Below, in pieces: positions 16,677-24,518 of a DNA stretch of 64,000 bases. Position 1 is the first letter of the stretch. The number at the start of each line of letters is the position of its first letter. The position numbers were made by a program, and so were the translations under genes. Under the pieces are notes generated by a model. The model saw nothing but the letters and a program-made list of their open reading frames with translations. It was not told where the DNA came from and searched no databases. The DNA is from Streptomyces sp. NBC_01353 (GTDB lineage: Bacteria > Actinomycetota > Actinomycetes > Streptomycetales > Streptomycetaceae), in contig NZ_CP108352.1 in NCBI RefSeq assembly GCF_036237275.1, positions 4,588,001-4,652,000 on the forward strand, given 5' to 3'.

Positions 16677-16712
16677 CCTGACCTACTGGCACGTTGTGGC
16701 ACGGCCTTCCGT

Positions 16713-17912
16713 TCATCCGCGCCACTCGAACAGGACGAGCGTCGCGTCGTCCGAGGTGGTTTCGCCGCGCGCCCGCTTGAGGGTGTGGGACAGGTCCCGG
16801 GCCACCGTGCGGATCCCGTGGTCAGCCTGCTCCAGTTGGTTCACCCAGTCGATCAGCTGCTCCTCGCCGAACTGTTCCTGCCCGCTTTCGTGTTCTTCGA
16901 TCAGGCCGTCGGTGAAGCAGAGGACGCGGTCGCCCGGCTCCAGCGCCACCGCGCTGACCTGCGGCTGGGCCCCTCCGAAGCCGACGGGGAGGGTCGTGGG
17001 GCTGTCCAGACGGCGTACGACGCGGTGCGCGCGGATCAGCATCGGCGCGGGATGCCCCGCGTTGACCCACTGGAGGCGCCCCGTGTCCGTGTCCAGGCGC
17101 ATCATCTGGGCGGTCACGAAGTGGTCCGGGTCGAACTGCTCGGCGATGGCCCGGTCCATGAAGAGGTAGATCTCGGACAGTTCGATGCTGATCCGGCGGG
17201 CGTGGCGGTATGCGCCGATGGCCACCGTGGCCATCGTGGCCGCGTCCAGGCCGTGCCCCATGGCGTCGACCATGGCGAGGTGCAGGACGTCGCCGTTCAG
17301 GGCGTAGTCGAAGCTGTCCCCCGCCACGGCGTAGGCGGGCTCCAGGACTCCGGCGACCGCGACGCGCGGCATCACCATCGACAGCGGGGGCAACAGGGAC
17401 CACTGGATCTCCGCGGCCACGCTCATCGGTTCACCGCGGCGGGTCCGGAAGAAGAGGTCGGTGTAGCCGTTCTTGGTCTGCAGCAGGTCGGCCGCCAGGC
17501 CCGCGATCCTGCGGAGGAGGCGGCGGGCGTCGTCGTCGATCCCGTCCAGGGTGACCCCGAGGACCCCCACCTGGTCGCCGCCGTCCAGCAGGGGCAGGTG
17601 GACCCGTATGCCGTCGGGCGTCAGGACTTCGACGGGGCGTGACTCCAGGAAGCACCGGCCGGCTTCGGACCGGTCGATGGGCTGCGGATCACCGGCGTCC
17701 ACGCCGTCAGCGGACAGAGGGACCAGCTGTTGCTGTCCGTAGTCCTGGAGCAGGATCTGTGGTTCGCGGCCCCCCATTCGGGCCACCGTCTCGGCGACGA
17801 GCGGGCCGACCATGTGCGGCGGCAGCTCGTGCGCCCGGTCCAGGAGCACCCCGAGCAGTTCCTCCCCGAAGCTCTCCGAGCAGTCCGGGTCCCCGAGCCC
17901 TCCGACGGTCAT
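16713..17912 (-). CDS. SpoIIE-type PP2C phosphatase with N-terminal sensory region
   Basis: A 399-aa protein. Residues about 1-180 form a GAF-like or variable sensor region (LLGVLLDRAHELPPHMVGPL, then RVHLPLLDGGDQVGVLGVTL). Residues about 195-399 are a SpoIIE/RsbU phosphatase domain with metal-binding acids in AVAGDSFDYALNGD, MVDAMGHGLDAATMA, CFTDGLIEEHES and TSDDATLVLFEW. Such phosphatases usually dephosphorylate an anti-sigma antagonist and so release a sigma factor, but no RsbV/RsbW partner is next to it here. ATG 17912 is preceded by GGAGG. It is divergent from the GNAT-AAA fusion across a 326-bp gap. Confidence 0.85.
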   Translation of the reverse strand: MTVGGLGDPDCSESFGEELLGVLLDRAHELPPHMVGPLVAETVARMGGREPQILLQDYGQQQLVPLSADGVDAGDPQPIDRSEAGRCFLESRPVEVLTPDGIRVHLPLLDGGDQVGVLGVTLDGIDDDARRLLRRIAGLAADLLQTKNGYTDLFFRTRRGEPMSVAAEIQWSLLPPLSMVMPRVAVAGVLEPAYAVAGDSFDYALNGDVLHLAMVDAMGHGLDAATMATVAIGAYRHARRISIELSEIYLFMDRAIAEQFDPDHFVTAQMMRLDTDTGRLQWVNAGHPAPMLIRAHRVVRRLDSPTTLPVGFGGAQPQVSAVALEPGDRVLCFTDGLIEEHESGQEQFGEEQLIDWVNQLEQADHGIRTVARDLSHTLKRARGETTSDDATLVLFEWRG

Positions 17913-18238
17913 CCTGTTGCCTCCAACCGGGCGGCGGGCCGGCGTCCGGCTGCACGGGCGGCGTGGCCTCCAGGATGCTCCCCCGCGACAGGGCACGCCA
18001 CACGGCTTCCGTGCCCGGCGGCCTCCGCGACCCGGATTCCCCGCTGGGCCTGTTCACACAGGGCCTGCACGGTCGGGTCCCCTCGCAAGCCGGTGGCCTG
18101 ACCGGCTGCTACCAGGCCTTTTCCAGCCCGCGGCACCGGCGTCGCCGTGGAGGTCCTGGACCACACCGTTCGCCCGGCGTGCGCGTCCCGCGCACATCGG
18201 CCGATGATGGGAGTACGGCCGAACACGCGGAGCTGACC
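17913..18238. other. 326-bp divergent intergenic region
   Basis: Lies between the SpoIIE-type phosphatase gene (minus) and the GNAT-AAA gene (plus) and must hold both promoters. Long open frames exist on both strands but show no consistent coding signature or recognisable domain. I see no clear hairpin or operator. Confidence 0.5.
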
Positions 18239-19507
18239 ATGACGGGTTGGCATGTGAGGGACTACACCCAGGACGATCTCGAAGCGGTGCTCCGAGTCGA
18301 CGCGGAGAGCAGCACGGCCGAGGAGTCACCTCTCTTTCCGCTCTCGGACGCCGTGGCGGCCCTCCAGACTCTCCACCCGGCGGTGGTGGCCACCGCGGAC
18401 GAGGAGGTGGTCGGCGCCGCGGTGAGCAGGGTGGAGGGTGACCGGGCGTGGATCCTGCGCATCAGCATGGCGCCCGCCTGGCGGCACCAGGGGCTGGGCA
18501 GCGACCTGATCACGGCCCTGGAGCACCGGCTGTTCGCCGGTGGCGTCCGAACGGTGCACGCGGTCCTGCCCGACGGCGAGACCGGTGCCACCGCCCTGCA
18601 CAACTGCGGCTTCGGCGCCCGTCAGGGCCTGGTCTTCTTCGAGAAGCGCGGGCGAGTGACCCCTCAGGCGGTCAGCATGCTCGCGTCGCTGGGAGCGGAG
18701 CTGCCGCCCGGGGGACTGTGGCAGAAGGTCGCGGGCATGCAGAGGGAGAAGCAGCTCATCGAGCGGCGCCTGGTCCTGCCACTGGCCCATCCCGAAATGG
18801 CCGAGCAGCACGGAGTGGAGCTGCCGCGGGCGGTGATGCTGTTCGGTCCGCCCGGGACGGGGAAGAGCACCTTCGCGCACGCGATCGCCAGCCGCCTGGG
18901 ATGGCCGTTCCTCGAACTGTTCCCCGCCCGGCTGGCCGCCGAGTACGGACTGGCCAGCGGGCTGAACCGGCGCTTCGACGAGATTGCCCGGCTCGACCAC
19001 GTCCTGGTCTTCATCGACGAGGTCGAGGAGATCGCGGGGACCCGGAGCGGTGCGGACGCGACCGCGGTCGGTGTCGTCAACGAACTGCTCAAGGCGATCG
19101 TCCGGTTCCGCAGCCAGGACGGGCGACTGCTCGTCTGCGCCACGAACGACGTGACCACGCTCGACCCCGCGTTCCTGCGGCACGGCCGTTTCGACTACGT
19201 GCTGCCGATCGGCCCGCCCGACGACCGCGCGAGGACCGCGCTGTGGGAGAGCTACCTGACCCGAGCGGGCGCGGAGGCCGACAGCGCGGCGCTGGCGTCC
19301 GCCAGCGAGGGGTTCACCCCTGCCGACATCGCCCATGTGGCGCGCACCGTTTCCCAGGTCCAGTTCGAGCGCACCTTCGACACCGGAGCCCGGGTCCGCC
19401 CCACCAGCGAGGACTACCTGCGCACGATCGGCGAAACCAGGCCCACGGTCAGCGCCGCCATGGCTCAGGAACTCGTCCACCAGACCGAGAAGTTCGCCCG
19501 CATCTAG
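18239..19507 (+). CDS. GNAT acetyltransferase / AAA+ ATPase fusion
   Basis: A 422-aa protein with two enzymes. Residues 1-135 are a GNAT domain, with VVGAAVSRVEGDRAWILRIS and the acetyl-CoA loop RHQGLGSDLI (82-91). Residues about 190-400 are an AAA+ module of the FtsH/Cdc48 type: Walker A GPPGTGKST (203-211), Walker B VLVFIDE (255-261), sensor-1 CATN (300-303) and the arginine-finger region RHGRFDYVLP. A helical linker carries QREKQLIERRL. No protease motif follows, so it may be a remodelling ATPase whose substrates or self are acetylated (inference). The ATG at 18239 has GGAG 6 nt upstream; longer in-frame starts overlap the intergenic region. Confidence 0.8.
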   Translation: MTGWHVRDYTQDDLEAVLRVDAESSTAEESPLFPLSDAVAALQTLHPAVVATADEEVVGAAVSRVEGDRAWILRISMAPAWRHQGLGSDLITALEHRLFAGGVRTVHAVLPDGETGATALHNCGFGARQGLVFFEKRGRVTPQAVSMLASLGAELPPGGLWQKVAGMQREKQLIERRLVLPLAHPEMAEQHGVELPRAVMLFGPPGTGKSTFAHAIASRLGWPFLELFPARLAAEYGLASGLNRRFDEIARLDHVLVFIDEVEEIAGTRSGADATAVGVVNELLKAIVRFRSQDGRLLVCATNDVTTLDPAFLRHGRFDYVLPIGPPDDRARTALWESYLTRAGAEADSAALASASEGFTPADIAHVARTVSQVQFERTFDTGARVRPTSEDYLRTIGETRPTVSAAMAQELVHQTEKFARI

Positions 19508-19620
19508 GCTGTCCCTTCCTCCTCGGCCTCCAGGCGCCGGATTCCCTCGCGGGGGTGACCATCGCGGGGGTGTTGCCGGGTTCCCGGTCGGCGGTGATCA
19601 GTCCTTCACCGGCCCGGCAG
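19507..19620 (-). pseudogene. Frameshifted 3' fragment of a copy of the winged-helix gene at 13889
   Basis: On the minus strand this reads AGEGLITADREPGNTPAMV, nearly identical to AGEGLITVDWEPGNTPAMV of the 89-aa protein, then loses one base relative to the intact gene. Restoring it gives GIRRLEAEEE, matching GIRRMEAEEE. The first half of the gene is absent or too diverged to see. This is a decayed duplicate, directly adjacent to the end of the GNAT-AAA gene. Confidence 0.7.
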
Positions 19621-19840
19621 CCTGATCCGGAAGCCTCAGCGGCCGAGGTACCGCTCGACGGCCGAGGCCACGGCCTCCGGGGCGGGCCCGGACGTATCCC
19701 TTGTCGAGCGCCGTACACCGCCTCTACCGGCAGGTTGTGGCGCGCGCTTCTCCGCGGAGGGACCGTGGCGAAACGGGACCAGCGCACCTGCGATGCAGCG
19801 CACCACGTCCGCCGAAAGCCGCAGTTCGGCCGTGGCGAGG
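19621..19840. other. Remainder of a gap with no supported gene
   Basis: Together with the pseudogene fragment this makes a 333-bp gap. A minus-strand frame ends PEAVASAVERYLGR at 19636 and might be another decayed coding piece, but it has no credible start or family match. No hairpin seen. Confidence 0.35.
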
Positions 19841-21043
19841 TCAGGCCGCTGCCTCCGCCCGTGCGCCCCTCCGGGTCTCCTGCCATACGACACGCCTGCG
19901 CCGGGACGGCATGCCCAATGTCGGGTTGGCGACGCCCCAGGCCGCGCCCTTGCAGATCAGTTCCTTGTAGAAGGCGGCCACGCGGCCCGTCAGGGCCCTG
20001 TCGACCGCTTCGTCTTCGGCGGTGACGAACTGGATCAGGCCCTCCTTGCGGCCGAGGGAGATGCACTGCTGGGAGTAGGCGATGGAGACGCGGGGGACCT
20101 CGGTGTCGGCGAGACGGGCGGCGATGGCGTCGGCGGCCTGCCATGCCATGGGGACACCCGAGGCGCAGGACATGCGGAGGGGCTTGCCGCCCGGGCCGAT
20201 CGCCATCGCCGCGTCGCCCACGGCGTACACGTCCGGGTGGGAGACCGAGCGCATCGTGGTGTCGACCACGATCTGGCCGCGGTCGGTGACCTCCAGGGCG
20301 GTGGCCCGGGCGATCGGGTGGACGGCGAAGCCGGTGGTCCAGACCGTGACCTCGGCGGGGATGGTCCGGCCGTCGGCGGTCGTCACGCCGTCCGCCTGCA
20401 CGGCGTTGACCGCGGTGTGTTCGTGGACCGTGATGCCGAGCCTGTCCACCACCTTCCGCAGGTGGGCGCGGCCCTTCTCCGCGAGCCAGTCGCCGAGGGC
20501 GCCGTGGGCGGCCAGGGCGACGTCGAGGTCCGGGCGGGCCTCGGCGATCTCGGTCGCGGCCTCCAGGCCGGTCAGGCCGCCGCCGACCACGACCACGGGC
20601 CGGCCGGCGTCCAGGGTGGCCAGGCGGTCGCGGAGGCGGAGGGCGCCGGGGCGGCTGGAGATCTCGTGGGCGTGCTCGGCGGTGCCGGGGATGCCTCCGT
20701 CATTCCAGCCGCTGCCGAGGGCGTAGACCAGGGTGTCGTACTCCAGTTCCTCCCGCCCGAGGGCGTTCGCGGCAGTGACCGTCACCGTCTTGCGGTCCAC
20801 GTCCACGGCGGTGACCTTCGCGAGCTTCAAGTCCACGCCCGTGCCCGCGAACATCTCGCCGAACGGCCGGGGCGTGAGGTCCTGGCCGGCCGCGAGCTGG
20901 TGCAGCCGGACGCGCTCGACGAAGTCGGGCTCGGGGTTGACGAGGGTGATGGTGACGTCCTCGTGGTGCAGCCGCTTGGCGAGGCGGCCGGCGGCGACGG
21001 CACCGGTGTAGCCGGCTCCGAGGACGACGATGCGGTGCTGCAT
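19841..21043 (-). CDS. NAD(P)/FAD-dependent oxidoreductase (NDH-2-like)
   Basis: A 400-aa flavoprotein. The N-terminal FAD-binding Rossmann motif is IVVLGAGYTGAVAAGRLA, the second NAD(P)H-binding motif is PVVVVGGGLTGLEAATEIAE (about 150-170), and the late FAD motif is HPDVYAVGDAAMA. The arrangement matches the type II NADH dehydrogenase / ferredoxin reductase-like family; a C-terminal membrane-binding helix is not obvious. ATG 21043 has AGGAG upstream. It lies 112 nt downstream of an ECF41 sigma factor on the same strand; ECF41 factors typically control an adjacent oxidoreductase-type gene, so this is its likely target or operon partner. Confidence 0.85.
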   Translation of the reverse strand: MQHRIVVLGAGYTGAVAAGRLAKRLHHEDVTITLVNPEPDFVERVRLHQLAAGQDLTPRPFGEMFAGTGVDLKLAKVTAVDVDRKTVTVTAANALGREELEYDTLVYALGSGWNDGGIPGTAEHAHEISSRPGALRLRDRLATLDAGRPVVVVGGGLTGLEAATEIAEARPDLDVALAAHGALGDWLAEKGRAHLRKVVDRLGITVHEHTAVNAVQADGVTTADGRTIPAEVTVWTTGFAVHPIARATALEVTDRGQIVVDTTMRSVSHPDVYAVGDAAMAIGPGGKPLRMSCASGVPMAWQAADAIAARLADTEVPRVSIAYSQQCISLGRKEGLIQFVTAEDEAVDRALTGRVAAFYKELICKGAAWGVANPTLGMPSRRRRVVWQETRRGARAEAAA

Positions 21044-21155
21044 GTCCGTGCTCCTGTCTGGGCGGGGCCGCCGTTGTCCGGCGTGGTTTCGCCTCTTGAA
21101 CCGGACAGCCCCCCGTTCCCTGACAGGATCAGGATGTGACCTGCGCCACACTCCT

Positions 21156-22100
21156 TCAGAGGGTGTGGAGCGGGGCCTCCCCGTGGTCCGCGGCGGCCCA
21201 CTGCTCGGTCGCACGGACGAGCTTGTCGGGGTTGACCTGGTGGCGGACCGCGGCGACGCCCTCGGCGGTGACCTCCAGGCAGGTGATCCCGACGACCCGG
21301 CCGTCCACGACTGCCACGATGGCGGGCCCTCCGTTGGCGGTCGTGGCGTAGATGTCGGGTGCGCCGCCGACGTGGGCCCGCTTGGCCGCGCTGGGCTTGA
21401 ACAGGCCGCGCAGGAACGTGGCGACCGCGAGCGCGCCCTCGAACGCCTTCGCGCGGGCCGGGACCTTCCCGCCGCCGTCGCCGACCGAGACGGCGTCCTG
21501 GGTGAGCAGGCGTACGAGGGGTTCGGTACGGCCACTGGTCGCCGCGGCCAGGAACTCCTCGACGATTCTCCGGGCGGCGACCTCGTCGATCTCGGTGCGT
21601 GCCTTGCCGTCCGCGATGTGCTTCTTGGCCCGGTGGTAGATCTGCTGGCCGGCCGCCTCGGTGATCTCCAGGATCTCGGCGATCTCCCGGTGCGGGTAGT
21701 CGAAGGCCTCGCGCAACACGTACACCGCCCGCTCGTTGGGCGACAGGCGCTCGAGCAGGACGAGGACGGCGTACGACACCGACTCGCGCTGCTCGGCGGT
21801 GTCGGCCGGGCCGAGCATCGGGTCCCCGGCGAGCAGCGGCTCGGGGAGCCACCTTCCCACGTACGTCTCGCGCCGGGCACGTGCCGAAGTGAGCATGTTG
21901 AGGCACCAGTTGGTGAGGACCTTCGTCAGCCAGGCCTCAGGCACCTCGATCCGCTCGACATCGGCTGCCTGCCAGCGCAGGAACGTCTCCTGCACGGCAT
22001 CCTCCGCCTCACTCGCCGAGCCGAGCAGCCGGTAGGCAATGGCCTCCAGCCGGGGCCTGGCGGTCTCGAAGCGGTCCACGTCACTCATGATCAGGGCCAT
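21156..22100 (-). CDS. sigJ: ECF41-type RNA polymerase sigma factor (SigJ-like)
   Basis: A 314-aa sigma factor. Region 2 contains AYRLLGSASEAEDAVQETFL, and region 4 is SPNERAVYVLREAFDYPHRE with EIAEILEITEAAGQQIYHRA. After about residue 180 comes a SnoaL-like extension that acts as a built-in regulator in ECF41 proteins, and the three family signatures WLPEP, DGGGK and NPDKL are all present. No anti-sigma gene is needed. The start is ATG 22100, because TAGGAT lies exactly 7 nt upstream (leaderless pattern); ATG 22088 is possible. The FAD oxidoreductase follows directly. Confidence 0.85.
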   Translation of the reverse strand: MALIMSDVDRFETARPRLEAIAYRLLGSASEAEDAVQETFLRWQAADVERIEVPEAWLTKVLTNWCLNMLTSARARRETYVGRWLPEPLLAGDPMLGPADTAEQRESVSYAVLVLLERLSPNERAVYVLREAFDYPHREIAEILEITEAAGQQIYHRAKKHIADGKARTEIDEVAARRIVEEFLAAATSGRTEPLVRLLTQDAVSVGDGGGKVPARAKAFEGALAVATFLRGLFKPSAAKRAHVGGAPDIYATTANGGPAIVAVVDGRVVGITCLEVTAEGVAAVRHQVNPDKLVRATEQWAAADHGEAPLHTL

Positions 22101-22260
22101 GCCCGCGATCCTAGGCGCCCCCGAGGTGGAACGGCAGGGAGGCAATGCGCTCCGGTGAGCAGCGAGTTGTATGTGACGAAGACGCCTGGAGAGGCCTGGG
22201 CCTTCGTTGAAGAGCGGATGACGAAGGTGGAGGTTATCGCCCTGGTCCCTGCGGCACGGT

Positions 22261-22296
22261 GTGCGCGGGGCCCGCCGGTGTCCGGCGGGCGCGCAC
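22261..22296 (-). terminator. Hairpin terminator after the MerR-type gene
   Basis: CCCGCCGG and CCGGCGGG pair around TGT, and the stem continues with GTGCGCG/CGCGCAC across a 3-nt bulge. It begins 4 nt past the stop codon of the MerR gene on the minus strand. Confidence 0.65.
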
Positions 22297-22300
22297 CGTC

Positions 22301-22639
22301 TCAGTCCGCGGTCGGTGGGTCGGCCGCTTCGGCGGCGCGGCGGTATTCGGCGTTGATGCGCTGCGCCTCTTCGAGCTGGTCCTCGAGGATGATGATGCGG
22401 CACGCGGCCTCGATGGGGGTGCCCTGGTCGACGAGTTCCCGGGCGCGGGCGGCGATGCGCAGTTGGTAGCGGGAGTAGCGGCGGTGGCCGCCCTCGGAGC
22501 GCAGCGGGGTGATGAGACGGGCTTCGCCGATGGCGCGGAGGAAGCCCTGTGTGGTGCCGAGCATTTCGGCGGCCCGGCCCATCGTGTAGGCAGGGTAGTC
22601 GTCGTCGTCGAGACGGCCGTACGAGTCGTCTGCTGTCAT
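22301..22639 (-). CDS. Small MerR-family regulator
   Basis: A 112-aa protein. The N-terminal MerR HTH reads YTMGRAAEMLGTTQGFLRAI, GEARLITPLRSEGGHRRYSR, then YQLRIAARARELVDQG, and a short coiled coil follows (IILEDQLEEAQRINAEYRR). An acidic leader (SYGRLDDDDYP) is typical of the Streptomyces copies found near cold-shock genes. It lacks a C-terminal sensor domain. ATG 22639 has GAGAGGTG upstream. A perfect 14-bp hairpin lies in its leader, 27-58 nt before the start, so translation or elongation may be controlled. Confidence 0.85.
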   Translation of the reverse strand: MTADDSYGRLDDDDYPAYTMGRAAEMLGTTQGFLRAIGEARLITPLRSEGGHRRYSRYQLRIAARARELVDQGTPIEAACRIIILEDQLEEAQRINAEYRRAAEAADPPTAD

Positions 22640-22665
22640 TGCACCTCTCTCGTGGAACGCGTTGA

Positions 22666-22697
22666 GGGGCCCTGGTGCCGTATGGCACCAGGGCCCC
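22666..22697 (-). promoter_or_regulatory. Perfect 14-bp hairpin in the 5' leader of the MerR gene
   Basis: GGGGCCCTGGTGCC pairs perfectly with GGCACCAGGGCCCC around a GTAT loop. It is 27 nt upstream of the MerR start codon, between its ribosome site and the long non-coding stretch to the right. It looks like an intrinsic terminator but no upstream minus-strand gene needs one, so attenuation of the MerR transcript or the end of a non-coding RNA are the options. Confidence 0.65.
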
Positions 22698-23686
22698 GAA
22701 GGAACTACTACACCACCTGCCGGCCCTGATACTGCGCCGGCCTTCTGTTTCCGCGGACCCGACCTGGCTGCTGTCGGGGGTGCGGGGATCGCGGTTGCCT
22801 GACCGGAGACCACCTCACTATCGATGTCCTGCGGTACCCGGACTCACGACTTCCGCCCGGGCGATCCTGATGGCGCGGGTTCCTCCGTTCTTCCTCGGTG
22901 ATCAACTACGTACTACGGGGTACTGCGGGTACTGCTGGTGATGCGAACTGCTCAGTGGCCTGTGACAGCGCCACTCTTCGGCAGCCAGCCCCGTCGCCCG
23001 TCCTGCGTCTGCTCTGGCTTAGAACCCCACTGCCGAACTTCCCGGTGCGCGCGTCCGCAGCCGACGCCTTCACCAGGGGTACCGCCTCACTGACTTCACT
23101 GCTGGGTACTGCGTACTGCACTTACGGGTACCGCGACTGCCATGACAGCGGTACCGATCAGGCGGCCCCTGATCACTGCGGGCCCCCGGTCCGGCCGTCA
23201 GTCCCGTCGCCGTCCTGCAACAACCCTGGCTTCGAAACTCCACTGCCGCACCGTCCTGCGCACTGCAACTACATGTACTTCCGGCCGGCAGTTCGTCTCT
23301 GCCAGGCCCTGCTGTCTCTCTGGGCTACGAGAGAAACCATAATCAGGTCACCACCCAATGTCTACTCCGGCCGAGATAGATTTTTGCGTGTTCGGCGGTG
23401 AGGTAATCGACCTCGAACAGCGACACGGGTGGGGCGCAGGGCGGTCACGCCGGGCTGACCCCGCAGGCCGGGGCGCGAGCCCCGGACCGGCAGGGGTGGG
23501 TCTTGGCGATCCAGAGACCAGGGGGCCTGATGGACGCGATCATGGACCGGACCGCGCACCTGGACAGCATCGAGGTGTCCGTGCACGACCGTGGCCCGCA
23601 GGTCCCGCGCAAGACGGTGACGGCCTTCCCGCCCGGTAGCGCGACCGGTCGACGGGACGGAACGCCCGTGAATAGGATCGACTTTC
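22698..23686. other. Long gene-poor region with imperfect direct repeats
   Basis: About 1 kb without a convincing gene. Base composition drops around 22900-23350 and the motif (G)TACTGC recurs many times. A 49-bp segment at 22990-23038 is repeated imperfectly at 23203-23251. From about 23530 a plus-strand frame (MDAIMDRTAHLDSIEVSVHD) has GC-rich third positions and could be a gene remnant overlapping the next promoter. The rest may be an extended leader, a non-coding RNA region or decayed mobile DNA; I cannot tell which. Confidence 0.5.
22990..23251 (+). repeat. Pair of 49-bp imperfect direct repeats, 213 bp apart
   Basis: Copy 1 (22990-23038) and copy 2 (23203-23251) share the blocks CCCGTCGCC, GTCCTGC, CTGGCTT, GAA and CCACTGCCG in the same order with nearly the same spacing; copy 2 has one 1-base gap and about ten substitutions. 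They are outside any supported gene. Confidence 0.6.
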
Positions 23687-24046
23687 ATGTCGAAGCCTGA
23701 CGAGCTGCTCGTTGTCGTCGCCGCCCTGGTGGAGTCCGGGCAGAGCAACCAGATGTCCCTGACCGTGGTCACCGGTGGCGCTGTCATCACCGGGCGGCTG
23801 GCTCCAGAAGCCGTGTGGAGGCAGCGGGTGTCGGAAGTCCTGGCAGACTCGGCCCGCCTGGGCGAGTTCTCCGCCGTCTTCACCGCTACGACGCGGAGGG
23901 AAGGGCCGCCCGCGTATCTGCACTTCCATATGGCCCGGATCCTTCAGGGCACGTTGGGGATCCCGGAAACGGGTGGGATGTACCGCGTCTCGATCGCGGA
24001 TGTCAGCGCCTGGACCATGGGCGACTTCAGCTACTCCGACCACTGA
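23687..24046 (+). CDS. GvpU-like conserved hypothetical protein
   Basis: A 119-aa protein: MSLTVVTGGAVITGRLAPEA, then PPAYLHFHMARILQGTLGIP and MYRVSIADVSAWTMGDFSYS. The opening (Asn/Gln-x-Leu-T-Val-GGA-x-I-x-G) resembles gas-vesicle accessory protein GvpU, and streptomycete relatives carry that label, but no other gas-vesicle gene is nearby, so a role in gas vesicles is doubtful. No membrane helix. The ATG at 23687 has TAGGAT 8 nt upstream and no ribosome site, so it is probably leaderless. A strong hairpin follows. Confidence 0.65.
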   Translation: MSKPDELLVVVAALVESGQSNQMSLTVVTGGAVITGRLAPEAVWRQRVSEVLADSARLGEFSAVFTATTRREGPPAYLHFHMARILQGTLGIPETGGMYRVSIADVSAWTMGDFSYSDH

Positions 24047-24080
24047 TGTCGCGCCGCATGGAGAAGCCCATCGGTACGCG

Positions 24081-24116
24081 GGAGGGCCCGACCGGCGTGT
24101 ACCGGTCGGGCCCTCC
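24081..24116. terminator. Bidirectional hairpin terminator between convergent genes
   Basis: A perfect 15-bp stem (GGAGGGCCCGACCGG and its complement) with loop CGTGTA, sitting between the GvpU-like gene (plus) and the SCO5918-like gene (minus). It can end both transcripts. Confidence 0.8.
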
Positions 24117-24159
24117 TGGCTGTTCGGGCGTCAGCTCGCGCTCTCCATCGGTCCGACGG

Positions 24160-24471
24160 TCAGACGGCCACCGGGATGCCGAGCAGCGCGGAGGCGTGCT
24201 GGAACGGGTCGAGGGCGCGGGTGGGCGCGGCGGTCCGGGGGAGGCCGCGGCAGGTGAAGCCGAGCTTGGTCATGGCCCGGAGGACTTCGTCGGCGCTGAA
24301 ATCGCGGCGGTCCTGGCGGGTGATGACCTGGCCGACCTGCTTGACGGGGTAGGTGCGGCGGCCGATGATCACGGACTCGCCGACGACCTCCTCGGGCTTG
24401 ACGCCCTTCATGGAGTCCAGGACGCCGCTCTTGGTGAGTTCGAACGGGAAGCGGGCGATGACACAGCGCAT
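24160..24471 (-). CDS. SCO5918-family protein
   Basis: A 103-aa protein beginning MRCVIARFPFELTKSGVLDS, then MKGVKPEEVVGESVIIGRRT, and LRAMTKLGFTCRGLP. It matches the Streptomyces family known from SCO5918, which lies near a DEAD-box helicase and a cold-shock gene, the same company as here. Function unknown. The ATG at 24471 has GAGGC upstream. Downstream and codirectional with the CBS protein gene, 47 nt away. Confidence 0.8.
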   Translation of the reverse strand: MRCVIARFPFELTKSGVLDSMKGVKPEEVVGESVIIGRRTYPVKQVGQVITRQDRRDFSADEVLRAMTKLGFTCRGLPRTAAPTRALDPFQHASALLGIPVAV

Positions 24472-24518
24472 GATGCCTCACAGGGAGAAGAGGGGGTGTT
24501 CCGCCGTGGTGAGACGGA

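Noticed and set aside
19636-19893. Minus-strand 85-aa ORF before the FAD oxidoreductase gene
   Set aside because: Overlaps the oxidoreductase gene's end, has no ribosome site and no family; at best a remnant.
23687-24046. Gas-vesicle cluster membership for the GvpU-like gene
   Set aside because: No gvpA, gvpF/L or gvpN gene is in the window; only the protein pattern suggests GvpU.
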